Assembly: GCF_034314085.1 (NCBI RefSeq)
Contig: NZ_JAVIWI010000001.1
Location: forward strand, 186,001 to 250,000
DNA: 64,000 nt
Reading direction: 5' to 3'
Origin: Undibacterium sp. 5I1
GTDB taxonomy: Bacteria; Pseudomonadota; Gammaproteobacteria; Burkholderiales; Burkholderiaceae_D
This document shows positions 26,950 through 36,623 of this stretch, in pieces (position 1 is the first letter of the stretch; every line of letters begins with the position of its first letter). The position numbers were made by a program, and so were the translations under genes. The notes under the pieces were generated by a model that was not told where the DNA came from, did not search any database, and saw only the letters and a program-made list of their open reading frames with translations.

Positions 26950-29673
26950 ATGCTCGTAATGAAGAAATCATCGATTGAAAGATTGATGTTAGTTGGTTTT
27001 GGTATGACACTCGTCGTGCTGTTACTAGTGGGCGGCATGGCCTGGAATATTGCCGTACCTGCAGCATCTTTTACCTCGGTAGAGCATACCCGCGAGGTAA
27101 TTGCCAAACTGGATGCCCTAGGCTCTCAGATTGATAGGGCAGAGAATGGGCAATGGGCCTATTTTCTGACTAAAGAAAAACATTTTCTTGATGAACGTGA
27201 TTCAGCGTTGGAAGAACTAAGAATCGTTTTCCGGCAAATATCTGAATTGACCAGAGATAACCCAGCGCAGCAAGAACGTATCCGTAAGCTCCAAATCGTA
27301 TTAGACAAACGTGCCCATATGTTTGTAGATAGCCAGGCCGTTTTCGACACGCAAGGTTTTGAGGGAGCACGCCCTCTATTAAATGATGGCCGCGATACGG
27401 CCATCCAAATACGTCAATTTACTGACGAAGCGACTCAAGAAGAACAACGCCTGTTAGCCGAGCGTAAAAGTAGCGAGTTAATGCGTTTAAAAATCATTGT
27501 AGTCAGTACCGTCTTATTACTCGCTATCTTGGTATTTTTAGCCTTGCGCGTCCGATTGGCAATGCGCGGACGCTCAGAACTTCAGCAAGCTATAGACGAC
27601 GGCCGACAACCTGTGCTCAAAGCTGAGGCACTGCAAAATGCGATTTTCAATAGCGCTAACTTCTCCGTCATTGCGACTGACGCACAAGGTGTAATCCAGA
27701 TTTTTAATGTCGGGGCAGAGCACATGCTCGGCTATAAAGCGATTGATGTAGTAAATAAAATCACACCATCCAGTATCTCGGATGAGGGCGAAGTGATCGC
27801 CCGCGCTGCTGCCTTAAGTGCCGCATTAGAGACACCGATCTCGCCTGGATTTGATGCCTTAGTTTTTAAAGCTTCTCGCGGCATAGAGGATATTTATGAG
27901 CTAACTTATATCCGCAATGACGGCAGCCGTTTTCCTGCGATTGTTTCGGTAAGTGCTTTACGCGATGAACAAAATAAAGTCATCGGTTACCTCTTGATTG
28001 GGACTGATAATACCGCCCGTAAAAAAGTCGAGGCAGAGCAAGCCTTGCTCGATCAGCGACTACGCGACCAACAGTTTTATACCCGCTCATTGATTGAATC
28101 AAATGTTGATGCGCTAATGGCGACCGATCTTAAAGGCATCATCAGTGACGTTAATCAGCAGATGGAAGCATTAACCGGTTGTACCCGCGATGAATTGATT
28201 GGCGTTCCGTTCAAAAATTATTTTACAGACCCAGATCGTGCCGAGGCAGCTATTACTCGTGCATTAAAAGAAGGCAAAGTCACCAATTACGAGCTGACCG
28301 CGCATGCCAAAGACGGCAAAGAGACCGTAGTATCCTATAACGCAACCACCTTCCATGACCGTGACCGTAATTTGCAAGGTGTATTTGCTGCGGCTCGTGA
28401 TGTCACCGAACGCAAGCAATTTGAGCATACCCTGCAAGAGAATAATGTGGAGTTAGAAAGCGCCAAGGCGGCAGCTGAAAAAGCCAACTTAGCAAAGTCA
28501 GAATTTTTATCCAGCATGAGTCATGAACTGCGTACGCCGCTCAACGCAGTACTAGGTTTTGCACAATTGATGGAGTCAGAAACACCATCACCGACACCGG
28601 CACAAAAATTATCCATAGACCAGATATTGCAGGCCGGTTGGTATCTGCTGCGTTTGATTAATGAGATTCTCGATCTGGCCATGATTGAGTCTGGCAAAAT
28701 CACCATGTCGCATGAGTCCATGTCGCTCACCGATGTATTGCAAGATTGTCGCATGATGATGGAGCCGCAAGCGCAAAAGCGCGGCATACAAATGACATTC
28801 CCAAGTGTAGAGAATCTGTTTTATGTACATGCAGACCGTACGCGGGTCAAACAGGTTTTAGTCAATTTATTGTCGAATGCGATTAAATATAATCGGGATA
28901 ACGGCGCAGTGATTATCCAATGCCAAATGAATGGCGAAAACCGAATACGGGTCAGTGTGCGTGATACCGGCAAAGGTTTAGAGCCAGATCAGTTGACGCA
29001 ATTATTCCAGCCGTTTAATCGCCTTGGAAAAGAATCTGGCGGCGAAGAAGGTACTGGTATTGGTCTGGTCGTCACCAAGCAATTAGTCGAGTTGATGGGC
29101 GGTACGATAGGTGTAGAAAGTACCGTCGATGTTGGATGTACCTTCTGGTTTGAATTGTCCGCGTCTAGCGCACCTAAGTTAATATTCGGAGAAATGGGCG
29201 AAGACATAAGTACAGAGCACGGCGCTGTAGTAAAAACGTCGAATGGGATCAATACCTCAGCCTATCAACGTACTTTGTTATATGTTGAGGATAATCCTGC
29301 CAACATGGCATTGATCAAGCAATTGATTGAACGCCGTAGCGACCTTAAATTATTGACTGCGGTAGATGCACATCTCGGGATTCAGCTGGCGCGCACTTAC
29401 CAGCCCGATGTGATTTTGATGGATATTAATTTGCCAGGTTTAAGTGGTTATGGTGCCCTAAAGATTTTGCATGATGATGCCACGACAGCGCATATCCCGG
29501 TGATGGCCTTGTCTGCCAATGCAATTCCACGTGATATAGAAAACGGACTCAAGGCAGGCTTTTTCCGCTATCTGACCAAGCCGATTAAAGTGAATGAATT
29601 TATGGATGCGCTGGATGTCGCATTGCGTTACGCGTCCGAGCATGGACTTGGTGGTAAAGAGCGCGATTTGTAA
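26950..29673 (+). CDS. Hybrid sensor histidine kinase (CHASE3-PAS-PAS-HisKA-HATPase-REC)
   Basis: 907 residues. Helix (about 10-32), periplasmic CHASE3 (about 36-175), helix (about 180-200), two PAS domains (about 225-355 and 370-490), a coiled coil, HisKA with His525 in SMSHELRTPLN, an ATPase domain (N-box VLVNLLSNAIKYN, G1 DTGKGL, G2 GTGIGL) and a C-terminal receiver with Asp825 in VILMDINLPG and Lys in TKPIK. All phosphotransfer residues are present. It is followed within about 115 bp by a response regulator, so a phosphorelay between them is likely. The stimulus is unknown. Confidence 0.93.
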   Translation: MLVMKKSSIERLMLVGFGMTLVVLLLVGGMAWNIAVPAASFTSVEHTREVIAKLDALGSQIDRAENGQWAYFLTKEKHFLDERDSALEELRIVFRQISELTRDNPAQQERIRKLQIVLDKRAHMFVDSQAVFDTQGFEGARPLLNDGRDTAIQIRQFTDEATQEEQRLLAERKSSELMRLKIIVVSTVLLLAILVFLALRVRLAMRGRSELQQAIDDGRQPVLKAEALQNAIFNSANFSVIATDAQGVIQIFNVGAEHMLGYKAIDVVNKITPSSISDEGEVIARAAALSAALETPISPGFDALVFKASRGIEDIYELTYIRNDGSRFPAIVSVSALRDEQNKVIGYLLIGTDNTARKKVEAEQALLDQRLRDQQFYTRSLIESNVDALMATDLKGIISDVNQQMEALTGCTRDELIGVPFKNYFTDPDRAEAAITRALKEGKVTNYELTAHAKDGKETVVSYNATTFHDRDRNLQGVFAAARDVTERKQFEHTLQENNVELESAKAAAEKANLAKSEFLSSMSHELRTPLNAVLGFAQLMESETPSPTPAQKLSIDQILQAGWYLLRLINEILDLAMIESGKITMSHESMSLTDVLQDCRMMMEPQAQKRGIQMTFPSVENLFYVHADRTRVKQVLVNLLSNAIKYNRDNGAVIIQCQMNGENRIRVSVRDTGKGLEPDQLTQLFQPFNRLGKESGGEEGTGIGLVVTKQLVELMGGTIGVESTVDVGCTFWFELSASSAPKLIFGEMGEDISTEHGAVVKTSNGINTSAYQRTLLYVEDNPANMALIKQLIERRSDLKLLTAVDAHLGIQLARTYQPDVILMDINLPGLSGYGALKILHDDATTAHIPVMALSANAIPRDIENGLKAGFFRYLTKPIKVNEFMDALDVALRYASEHGLGGKERDL

Positions 29674-29788
29674 GATTTTTGGCCTTCATGACGTTACTGA
29701 TATTTGTCTTAGGTTTATATTAGATGACGGGTAAGTGATCATTGCAATAAAGAGCAATAGAAAATAATCGAATTTTTGGAAGAAACTC

Positions 29789-30622
29789 ATGTTAGAAGCA
29801 GCCGAGATCCTCAACGCCAGTATCCTCATCGTCGATGACCAAAAAGCCAATGTCATGCTGCTGGAGCAAATGCTGAGCAGCCGCGGCTATACCAATGTCA
29901 CGTCCACTATGGACCCGCGCACGGTATGCGATCAACATGCAGCGAGCAAATTTGATTTGATCTTGCTGGATTTGCAAATGCCCGAGATGGACGGTTTTGA
30001 AGTGATGGAAGAGTTAAAAAAAATCGACACCAGCGGTTATTTACCCGTGCTGGTCATCACCGCACAGCCAGGTCACAAGCTACGTGCACTGCAAGCCGGT
30101 GCCAAGGATTTTGTCAGCAAACCGTTTGACTTGGTAGAAGTACAAACTCGTATTCACAATATGCTGGAAGTACGTTTGCTTTACAAAAGACTGGATAACT
30201 ACAACAAGGTCCTAGAGCAAACCGTGCTGGAACGCACCGCAGAATTACGCGAGAGCGAAGCCCGCTTCAAGAGTTTTACCGAACTGTCGTCCGATTGGTA
30301 TTGGGAGCAAGACCCGCAAGGCAACTTCACTAGCATCTCTGGCCCCGTGTTTGAAATGTTAGGGATTGATGCTGACGATATGTTAGGGGCGAGCCCCAAA
30401 GCCTTGGCAGGCTGGAATGCCGCCGAACGAGCGCAGCTAGATTCCAATATCGCCAGCCGCCGGCCTTTTTTAGATTTTGTCTATAGCCGCACCAATGCCG
30501 ACGGAACGATCCAATATCTGCAAGTCAGTGGTGAGCCTATGTTCGACACTTCCGCAAGGTTTACCGGCTACCGTGGAATAGGCATGGATGTCACACACCG
30601 CATGCGACCTGAGCAGAAATAG
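29789..30622 (+). CDS. Response regulator with C-terminal PAS domain
   Basis: 277 residues. Receiver domain (about 10-130) with acidic pocket VDD (15-17), phosphoacceptor Asp61 in LLDLQMPEMDG and Lys in VSKPFD. A coiled coil (about 135-165) leads to a PAS domain (about 168-277: FTELSSDWYWEQDPQGNFTSISG...GYRGIGMDVTHR). No DNA-binding or enzymatic output domain follows, so it probably signals by protein contacts, or is the N-terminal half of a fusion found elsewhere. AGAAAC lies before the ATG. Probable partner of the upstream hybrid kinase. Confidence 0.88.
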   Translation: MLEAAEILNASILIVDDQKANVMLLEQMLSSRGYTNVTSTMDPRTVCDQHAASKFDLILLDLQMPEMDGFEVMEELKKIDTSGYLPVLVITAQPGHKLRALQAGAKDFVSKPFDLVEVQTRIHNMLEVRLLYKRLDNYNKVLEQTVLERTAELRESEARFKSFTELSSDWYWEQDPQGNFTSISGPVFEMLGIDADDMLGASPKALAGWNAAERAQLDSNIASRRPFLDFVYSRTNADGTIQYLQVSGEPMFDTSARFTGYRGIGMDVTHRMRPEQK

Positions 30623-30691
30623 CACCCGCTTTTTATCTGCTTATTCGCTGTTTTCGGGTGATTTTTTGCCGTTAATAAATCGCAGATGCGT

Positions 30692-30776
30692 AATATACCT
30701 CTATTAGTATATATAGAGTGTCCAAGTAATCATTGGACACTAAGGCATATTTACTAAAAATAATGGGGAGTATATG
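30692..30776 (+). repeat. Dispersed hairpin repeat, copy E
   Basis: Begins AATATACCTCTATTAGTATATAT, has the inner palindrome GTCCAAGTAATCATTGGAC and ends AATGGGGAGTATAT. It lies between the convergent response regulator and AsmA genes. Confidence 0.85.
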
Positions 30777-30920
30777 TTTTTTGCATATCGTAGGGTGCGC
30801 CATGCGCACCAAGCAAACTAAGCTAGTATTTGGTCAAAGTAGGGGCGTTAAGCTGCCTAAGAAAACACTAGGCGAACACTGCCGAAACAGCCAGCGCATT
30901 AGCTAGCAATTACGCAACCC

Positions 30921-33077
30921 TCACTTAGCAGCAGCCTTAGCACGATAAGTTTTACCCGGCGCTGGTGCCACCGGCGTGACTCTGGCCTCTGCCAGTAATT
31001 TGGCGCAGCCGCTATCGGCTTCAGGGCCTGTATTAATCAGAGGAAGCAAGGCAGCAACGGGTGCGGCCACCGCCAGCGCAATCGCGCCACCGGCTCTTAA
31101 GGCCAGCACACCTTTGTCTACGCTGACTTTGGGATCTTTAAAACTACCCTGAACATACAGCGGCGCTCTGAGTGAAAAAACCCGCAGCCCTTTGCTATTC
31201 GGCTTGATCGTCAAATCTAATTGTTCTTGCGCCATATTGACATTGCCACTGACATCTAAAACGGCATCATCGGTATCAACAATAAAAGTACGGGTTTGCA
31301 TCACGCCATTAGTCACGGCAAAATCGGTTGCCATGCAATTAAGTTTGACTTGCTTGTCCCCTGACAGATAAGTTAGCGCGACATTGCCGATATTTAACCC
31401 CATCTGCTCTAACAAACGTTTGCTGATACTGCCCTGATTGATCAGGGTTTTAACCTCACCATTGGATGCTGCTAGCAAACTGGCGATGGAGTTGCCGGTT
31501 GCTGACAAAGATGCATCGCCGTTGATTTCACCCACGCTGGCTTGCAGTGCATCTAGTGTCGGGAATAATTGTTTAAGCTTTAAATGACGGGCACTGACTT
31601 TCATCGTTGCCTTTAATGCTTTTGCGGTTGGCTGCTTTTCTTCCGTTGGATTTGCTGCTATTTGATCTCCTGCGGCATCTGTTTTGCCGCTGCCATCCAG
31701 ATGGATATCGGAGCTGAGCGTGCCACCTGCCATATCAAAAGTTAAAGGGGATAAATTAAGTACGCCGTCCTTCAGATGTAAGTTGGTGGTGAGTTTATTG
31801 ATGGGTAGTGCTTTTTCACGGATAATTTTTTCTGCACTAAATTGAATGTCCGCATCTATGCTGGTCCAGCGCTCTGTTTTAAAGGTCTCAACCGGTAACA
31901 CTTTATCGCCAGGTTGCACTGCCGCTGCACCGCGCTCTGTTTTATTCGCGTTAGAGTCCGCGCCTATCAACGCCCCTAAGTCGGAGAATTGCAGTACTTG
32001 CGATACGATCACACCTGATAATAAAGGCCGGTCAGGCGCAGGCCGGGTTTTAAAATCAAGACTACCGCCAATGTCGCTAGAGCCTACTTTGCCGCTAAAT
32101 TTTTCATAGATCCAATGGCTATTATTTTTACCAAGCGTACCAATCAAATGGCCTTCGGTAGAAAACGGTGGCGTCTCTGGCAGCACAACGCCACTGAGCG
32201 CATACAGCCGTGCCATACTTGGTGCGGAGAGTTTTAAACGCATATCCAGCGCGGCTAAATCGGTCGGTTTGGTAATCGAGCCTTCAATATTCACCATAAT
32301 TTTGCCGACGTTTATATTTGCTACGATAGGGTAGGGTGCAGTCTGCTGTTGCAGCGATAAAATGGCGCCAGCTTTACCACTGCCACTAACGGTATCGCCA
32401 TTAAACTTGCCATGTAATTTCCAAGTCACACCATAGGCGGGGTCGGTATTGATTGTATCTATATCGGCCGTCATATCTGCGTGTTTGATTGCATCCATCA
32501 GATGCACTCTGCCTTTACTAAATACCACACGTTTTAATTCTAATTGCCAAGCCGAGGCTTGAGCACCGCTGGGCAAAGTCCAGTTATTTTTACCATCAGC
32601 AGTGCGTAATAAATTGACGACGGTGCCATCAAAACGTAGTACAGGAACGACAATCTTTTTGCCCAGCAAGGCCAAAGGATCTAGCGAAAAAGCAAATTGC
32701 TGAATGCTTGCCATTTCTTCCGGGACAACGGTCAAGGTTGATGCTGAAGTTGTCTTGGTCGTCAAAGTTGCAGGATTTTTTGGTTCTGACGCTGGTGTCA
32801 TCATCGTCGCCGGATTTGCGATATGCACATCTTTTGCAATCAGATGTGGCCAAGGGATAATCCCACGCCAACCGCGATCCAGCTCTGGTCCTACGGCTTG
32901 TTTATCCCACGTCAGTGTCAGATCACCTTTGATAACAAAAGATCGGCCCAAGGCTTCGCTGGTACGTTCGTTCAACCAAGGCTTAGCACGGTTCCAATCG
33001 AAATTCGTAATCACGATAAACGCTACTGCAGGTACGGCGATCAGGATAGTGATGAGGGCAATAGTTGTACGACGCAT
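30921..33077 (-). CDS. AsmA family protein
   Basis: 718 residues. An N-terminal signal anchor (IALITILIAVPAVAFIVI) is followed by the AsmA start pattern FDWNRAKPWLNERTSEALGRSFVIKGDLTLTW. A long repetitive beta-strand region (Vps13/RBG-like) ends in the conserved AsmA C-terminal block around VALTYLSGDKQVKLNCMATDFAVTNGVMQTRTFIVDTDDAVLDVSGNVNMA. Such proteins are anchored in the inner membrane, span the periplasm and help phospholipid transfer to the outer membrane. A candidate operator lies about 290 bp upstream, far for direct control. Confidence 0.88.
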   Translation of the reverse strand: MRRTTIALITILIAVPAVAFIVITNFDWNRAKPWLNERTSEALGRSFVIKGDLTLTWDKQAVGPELDRGWRGIIPWPHLIAKDVHIANPATMMTPASEPKNPATLTTKTTSASTLTVVPEEMASIQQFAFSLDPLALLGKKIVVPVLRFDGTVVNLLRTADGKNNWTLPSGAQASAWQLELKRVVFSKGRVHLMDAIKHADMTADIDTINTDPAYGVTWKLHGKFNGDTVSGSGKAGAILSLQQQTAPYPIVANINVGKIMVNIEGSITKPTDLAALDMRLKLSAPSMARLYALSGVVLPETPPFSTEGHLIGTLGKNNSHWIYEKFSGKVGSSDIGGSLDFKTRPAPDRPLLSGVIVSQVLQFSDLGALIGADSNANKTERGAAAVQPGDKVLPVETFKTERWTSIDADIQFSAEKIIREKALPINKLTTNLHLKDGVLNLSPLTFDMAGGTLSSDIHLDGSGKTDAAGDQIAANPTEEKQPTAKALKATMKVSARHLKLKQLFPTLDALQASVGEINGDASLSATGNSIASLLAASNGEVKTLINQGSISKRLLEQMGLNIGNVALTYLSGDKQVKLNCMATDFAVTNGVMQTRTFIVDTDDAVLDVSGNVNMAQEQLDLTIKPNSKGLRVFSLRAPLYVQGSFKDPKVSVDKGVLALRAGGAIALAVAAPVAALLPLINTGPEADSGCAKLLAEARVTPVAPAPGKTYRAKAAAK

Positions 33078-33696
33078 TTTTCTTCTTTATAAAAAATTAG
33101 TAATACCCATGAAGTGAACTAAATTAATCGTCACCGTATTGATACTTACGACCGTGGTTAACAGGCGAGGTGTGATTAATGCCGTAACACTGTCAATCAG
33201 CGACAAGACGGGGAAAAAACTTAAGACGGTAATCATATTGTAAGACTTTCGATAATAAGCACTAGCTGCAAGTTTGCAATTGGATATTTTTGTGGCATTA
33301 CTTGTAATGCCATCTATTGCAAAATCTGGTTCGATGCAGCCAGACTACGTGAAAGCAGCGTCCCGTTATGTACGTTGACGCACCTAGAATAAAAAATTTC
33401 GCCACATACTTAAGTGCATATAAGCGAGATCTTTGTATAGTGATCTCAACTTTTAAACAAGTGGTTGCGCGTATTTTTAGAAATACTTTGCTGATCCGTT
33501 CAGTTAAACGGCGGTTTTGGTATTTTTCGAATGGATATAGTAAGCATGACAGAAATTACTCATGCAGCGAGTAGACAATGCTGCTGTTAAAGCACATTTG
33601 CGCCTACTCATCACCGAGTCTGCCACTGCAGTAATTTCCGCCCGAGTAACTGAAGAAAAACACCGATTGTGGAGCAAACAGCGACCTTAATTGTAT
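33078..33696. other. Intergenic gap between AsmA and the HMA-domain gene
   Basis: About 620 bp. It contains a compact hairpin TGGCATTAC-TT-GTAATGCCA (33293-33312) inside an outer TTGCAA pair, and operator site 6 (33369-33384). A 42-codon ATG frame (33562-33690) has no ribosome site and no recognisable product, so it is not called. Confidence 0.5.
33369..33384. promoter_or_regulatory. Candidate operator site 6
   Basis: TGTACG-TTGA-CGCACC, one mismatch in the last base. The nearest start downstream is AsmA on the minus strand, 292 bp away. Confidence 0.42.
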
Positions 33697-33951
33697 CTAG
33701 CTGGAAGAACCATTTTTGAGTGTCAAGCCAGCGGTAATATTGGTGGGATCGACATCATAGCCAGCGTCTTGAACAGCAGCTTTTAATTGATCTACTGAAC
33801 TCTTCTCCTCGTCATACTGTACGTTAGCATCACTATCTACAAGCGAGACTGTGACATCGTTAACGCCAGGAACGGCTTGCAGCGCTTGTAGCACTTTTTG
33901 GGCACAGCCCTCACAACTCATTCCTCGTATTTTTATATTCTCTATTTGCAT
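33697..33951 (-). CDS. Heavy-metal-associated (HMA) domain protein, copper chaperone-like
   Basis: 84 residues, a single ferredoxin-like HMA domain. The metal motif GMSCEGC (MxCxxC) lies near residues 10-16, followed by KVLQALQAVPGVNDVTVSL and the conserved DAGYDV. This is the CopZ/Atx1 layout, which binds Cu(I) with two cysteines and hands it to a P-type ATPase. No ATPase gene is adjacent. The GC-rich tail GLTLKNGSSS is an extension past the domain. AGGTATTGCC precedes the ATG. Confidence 0.88.
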   Translation of the reverse strand: MQIENIKIRGMSCEGCAQKVLQALQAVPGVNDVTVSLVDSDANVQYDEEKSSVDQLKAAVQDAGYDVDPTNITAGLTLKNGSSS

Positions 33952-34043
33952 GGCAATACCTCTTTATTTAAGTTCTTTCAATTCCACTAAAACATCGTCT
34001 TACCCCGTGTCACGTATGGTACGAAAAGGCAGGGGCGATTAAT

Positions 34044-34322
34044 TTATAACGTTGCAGAGGAAAAAAACGTGTCACGCGTATCCCCCATCAACGCTCGTAA
34101 ATCTTTGATACTGATATTGCTGATTTCATGCATGCTGATCATCAGCGAGGCACCAACAGATAACTTATGATGCCGGATTTTGCTAATGACAGGCGGTGCT
34201 ACCTCTAGCATTTTTGATAGTTCAGCATCATTTTTTAAATGTAATTGGTCAATCAACTTGTTCAATAAATTATTTGGATCGTACTGAACATGATCAGAGT
34301 TTAAATTTAAAATATTGGGCAT
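34044..34322 (-). CDS. Small HTH-like protein, 92 aa
   Basis: Soluble 92-residue protein. The middle, LKNDAELSKMLEVAPPVISKIRHHKLSVGASLMISMHEIS, has the spacing of a lambda-repressor/XRE helix-turn-helix (LSKMLEVAPPVISKIRHHK), followed by SIKDLRALMGD. Such small proteins occur singly in many beta-proteobacteria. DNA binding is likely but the target is unknown. GAGGAAAC lies before the ATG. Confidence 0.72.
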   Translation of the reverse strand: MPNILNLNSDHVQYDPNNLLNKLIDQLHLKNDAELSKMLEVAPPVISKIRHHKLSVGASLMISMHEISNISIKDLRALMGDTRDTFFSSATL

Positions 34323-34386
34323 CTTGTTTCCTCATTCAGATTCGTTTCAAAAATTCGCCAGGCCGGGGATTTATATACTGAGCAAT

Positions 34387-34461
34387 CTAATGAACAAATA
34401 AAGCGATCAGAATGACGATAGGGATAGGAATGCCAAGTAGTAAAAGTAAAATTGAGCGCAT
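34387..34461 (-). CDS. 24-residue hydrophobic membrane peptide
   Basis: ATG at 34461 and TAG at 34387-34389. A strong GGAGGCTAAT stands right before the ATG, which is why this very short gene is called. The peptide is a single hydrophobic helix (RSILLLLLGIPIPIVILIAL) with a His at the end. Similar 24-25-residue peptides are recalled from other Burkholderiales. Function unknown; it may sit in the inner membrane as a small regulator. Confidence 0.6.
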   Translation of the reverse strand: MRSILLLLLGIPIPIVILIALFVH

Positions 34462-34525
34462 ATTAGCCTCCAAAAATTAGATGATTATTTAAAATTGAGA
34501 AATGTTTTTTGTCTAAGACAAATAG

Positions 34526-35377
34526 TTACTCGGATACATGAGCTTTATCTCTTTGACGACCGCCAATTGTAGCCGCCAGGCTAGCAACAAACGCACCGAT
34601 CAACAACGCTACAAACATCCATAGAGCAGAGTTGGCCGCAGATTTACGCGCTTTATCGGCAGCTTCTTTTATCGCGTTCTTGGCATCTGACATGGATTTT
34701 CTCAATTGGTCATAAACTAAGTCAACACGTTTTTCAGCATCAATTTGACTGAGCCCCGCGCGCTTCACAACTATCTTAGATAAGTAATCGCGATCTGAAG
34801 CACTCAGGGCGCCATTAACAATATCTGCGGCCAGAATTTTTGACACTTCTATGCGCGCTCCAGAATTTACATCAATAGAACTACCATCTGAACGTAACAA
34901 CATATCTGAAAAATAATCCACTGGCGTGCTCTTGATCCTGTTTGCCACATTGGCTGTTGCGGTGACCGCACCGGCACCAATATTTGATGCTCCACTGAGA
35001 ATATTCTGAGCGGCACTTGCGAGTAAGCCGACCGTCATTAATGAGGCAACCGCCCACGCAAGAAAACCATGCGCGGTATCTCTAAAATACACTTCGTGAT
35101 CGTGCAAATTACTCCATTTGATCCTCAGCCTACCCGCCAAATAGCCTCCCACACCAGATGCCGCAAGCTGCATAAATGTAAGCCATGCAATTGCTGAAGC
35201 ACCCATCACTGATGCGTTGTAAGACCAAGGGGATATGCTAGACAGACCTAAGCCAGCACCTAACATGAGCAGTATTAATGAGAGCGCTGCCGCCGCCGCC
35301 GCCCCTGCCAATACGGCACTCCAAGACACGCCTGAAATTCCTGTATAGGACGAATTAGCTTTATGTTGTTCTAGCAT
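34526..35377 (-). CDS. Membrane protein of unknown function, 283 aa
   Basis: Four predicted helices: about 20-50 (WSAVLAGAAAAAALSLILLMLGAGLGL), 58-80, 105-130 (GFLAWAVASLMTVGLLASAAQNIL) and a C-terminal helix about 250-272. Between the third and fourth lies a soluble charged region with KIVVKRAGLSQIDAEKRVDLVYDQL and an amphipathic Ala/Lys coiled coil. Sometimes labelled 'PhnA-like' in related genomes, without proven function. It precedes the mini-membrane gene on the same strand. Operator site 7 lies 201 bp upstream. Confidence 0.75.
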   Translation of the reverse strand: MLEQHKANSSYTGISGVSWSAVLAGAAAAAALSLILLMLGAGLGLSSISPWSYNASVMGASAIAWLTFMQLAASGVGGYLAGRLRIKWSNLHDHEVYFRDTAHGFLAWAVASLMTVGLLASAAQNILSGASNIGAGAVTATANVANRIKSTPVDYFSDMLLRSDGSSIDVNSGARIEVSKILAADIVNGALSASDRDYLSKIVVKRAGLSQIDAEKRVDLVYDQLRKSMSDAKNAIKEAADKARKSAANSALWMFVALLIGAFVASLAATIGGRQRDKAHVSE

Positions 35378-35577
35378 AGTTGCTCCTTAGAGTGGTTATG
35401 GATGTTGTGCCGATTTATTTTATGATTAGATTTATTACTGAAAGCTGTTACCTGTGTCGTCGATAGCATTCGACTTCAATGCATTTAAAACTCACAATTG
35501 CAATCGGGGAAAATATAAAGAGAAGGAATATAAAAATTAAGAATGTTTAAAGCATATTTATTACTCCTCAGTCTGTA

Positions 35578-35593
35578 TGTACGCTGTCTCACA
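35578..35593. promoter_or_regulatory. Candidate operator site 7
   Basis: TGTACG-CTGT-CTCACA, one mismatch (CTCACA for CGNACA), between divergent genes. Confidence 0.45.
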
Positions 35594-35673
35594 CTTGATA
35601 GATATTTTTTGAATAAAAATAGCCAATCATTTTCTTAAGAAATGCGCTAGAGAATTGAGCCTATTTGTTTTTT

Positions 35674-35689
35674 TGTGTGCTATCGAACG
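35674..35689. promoter_or_regulatory. Candidate operator site 8
   Basis: TGTGTG-CTAT-CGAACG, one mismatch in each half, followed by GACAGG as at site 1. It lies 50 bp before the PRC-barrel gene. Confidence 0.45.
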
Positions 35690-35738
35690 GACAGGTTTTT
35701 TTAAACAGATCAATCTATGAGCTCATTCAAGGAGAATT

Positions 35739-36158
35739 ATGATGAGTTACCAAGACAACGATATTTATGGAATGTATGCACTCGGTGAATCCGGTCATCA
35801 CAAAGGACCTGGTCCCGAGCTAATGGGTGCCAATACATTGATCGGCGACAATGTACACAATCCTGAAGACGAGCATTTAGGTGAAATAAAAGAAATCATG
35901 CTGGACATGCGGACCGGTAAAATTGCGTACGCAGTTCTCGCGCATGGCGGCCTGTTTACCATTGGTGAAAAACTGTTTGCAGTTCCGTGGAGTGCGCTGA
36001 AATTAGATACGCTGAATAAACGGTTTTTGTTGAATGTAAAAAAAGATCGTTTTGAAAATGCTCCGGGATTTAATTCAGATCAATGGCCAGACATGGCGGA
36101 TAGTACTTGGGTTGATGTAGTAAATAATTTCTATGACACTCCGAGGAACTCATTATGA
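35739..36158 (+). CDS. PRC-barrel domain protein
   Basis: 139 residues. A short acidic N-terminus leads into a PRC-barrel: NTLIGDNVHNPEDEHLGEIKEIMLDMRTGKIAYAVLAHGGLF, then KLFAVPWSALKLDT and a C-terminal helix. PRC-barrels occur in RimM, photosynthetic H subunits and many stress proteins; they bind proteins or RNA. Its stop overlaps the start of the CHRD gene by 4 bp (ATGA), so translation is probably coupled. GGAGAATT lies before the paired ATG codons 35739/35742. Confidence 0.88.
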   Translation: MMSYQDNDIYGMYALGESGHHKGPGPELMGANTLIGDNVHNPEDEHLGEIKEIMLDMRTGKIAYAVLAHGGLFTIGEKLFAVPWSALKLDTLNKRFLLNVKKDRFENAPGFNSDQWPDMADSTWVDVVNNFYDTPRNSL

Positions 36159-36595
36159 AAAACCAATTCCCCAAGAAGAGTCGCTCTAAAATGATTACCG
36201 TAATCTTAGCGGGTTTTGCAACCATGTTCGTAGGGGGTACCATTTATGCGGCTGAGACCAAAGTCAATTTGGTCGGTGCAGAAGAGACGCCAGCAGTTAA
36301 AACAGCCGCAAAAGGCTCAGGTATGATTACCGTTAATAACGATAAGTCTGTCAGCGGTATGGTCACCACTACAGGATTGAACGGGACAGTGGCACACATA
36401 CATTTGGGTGCCGAAGGAAAGAAAGGTCCACCGATTATTAACTTAGTAAAATCCGGCGAAGGTAGTTGGTCTGTACCGTCAGGATCAGTTCTGACCGACG
36501 ATCAGTATGCAAGTTATAAAGCAGGTAATCTTTACGTCAACGTTCATACTGCAGAAAATAAAGACGGAGAGATCAGAGGGCAATTGAAACCGTAA
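36155..36595 (+). CDS. Secreted CHRD-domain protein
   Basis: 146 residues. Signal peptide with MITVILAGFATMFVGGTIYAA, then a CHRD domain: KVNLVGAEETPAVKTAAKGSGMITVN, HIHLGAEGKKGPPIINL and the end motif LYVNVHTAENKDGEIRGQL. CHRD domains occur in chordin and in many bacterial exported proteins of unknown role. Starts inside the last codons of the PRC-barrel gene and so is its operon partner. Confidence 0.9.
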   Translation: MKNQFPKKSRSKMITVILAGFATMFVGGTIYAAETKVNLVGAEETPAVKTAAKGSGMITVNNDKSVSGMVTTTGLNGTVAHIHLGAEGKKGPPIINLVKSGEGSWSVPSGSVLTDDQYASYKAGNLYVNVHTAENKDGEIRGQLKP

Positions 36596-36623
36596 TAAAT
36601 GATCTTAGTAACAGAGAACTACC

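Larger units (their letters stand above)
35378..35738. other. Divergent intergenic region with two operator-like sites
   Basis: 361 bp between the divergent membrane-protein and PRC-barrel genes. It carries palindromes at 35578-35593 and 35674-35689. The rest is AT-rich with no supported gene. Confidence 0.5.

Noticed and set aside
30793..30810. GGTGCGCCATGCGCACC palindrome as an operator site
   Set aside because: The spacer is 5 and the half-site differs (GGTGCG without TGT). It is a common unrelated palindrome in bacterial genomes.
32704..33117. 137-codon frame on the plus strand
   Set aside because: It is antisense to the AsmA gene, whose family similarity is clear; its own sequence is unrecognised.
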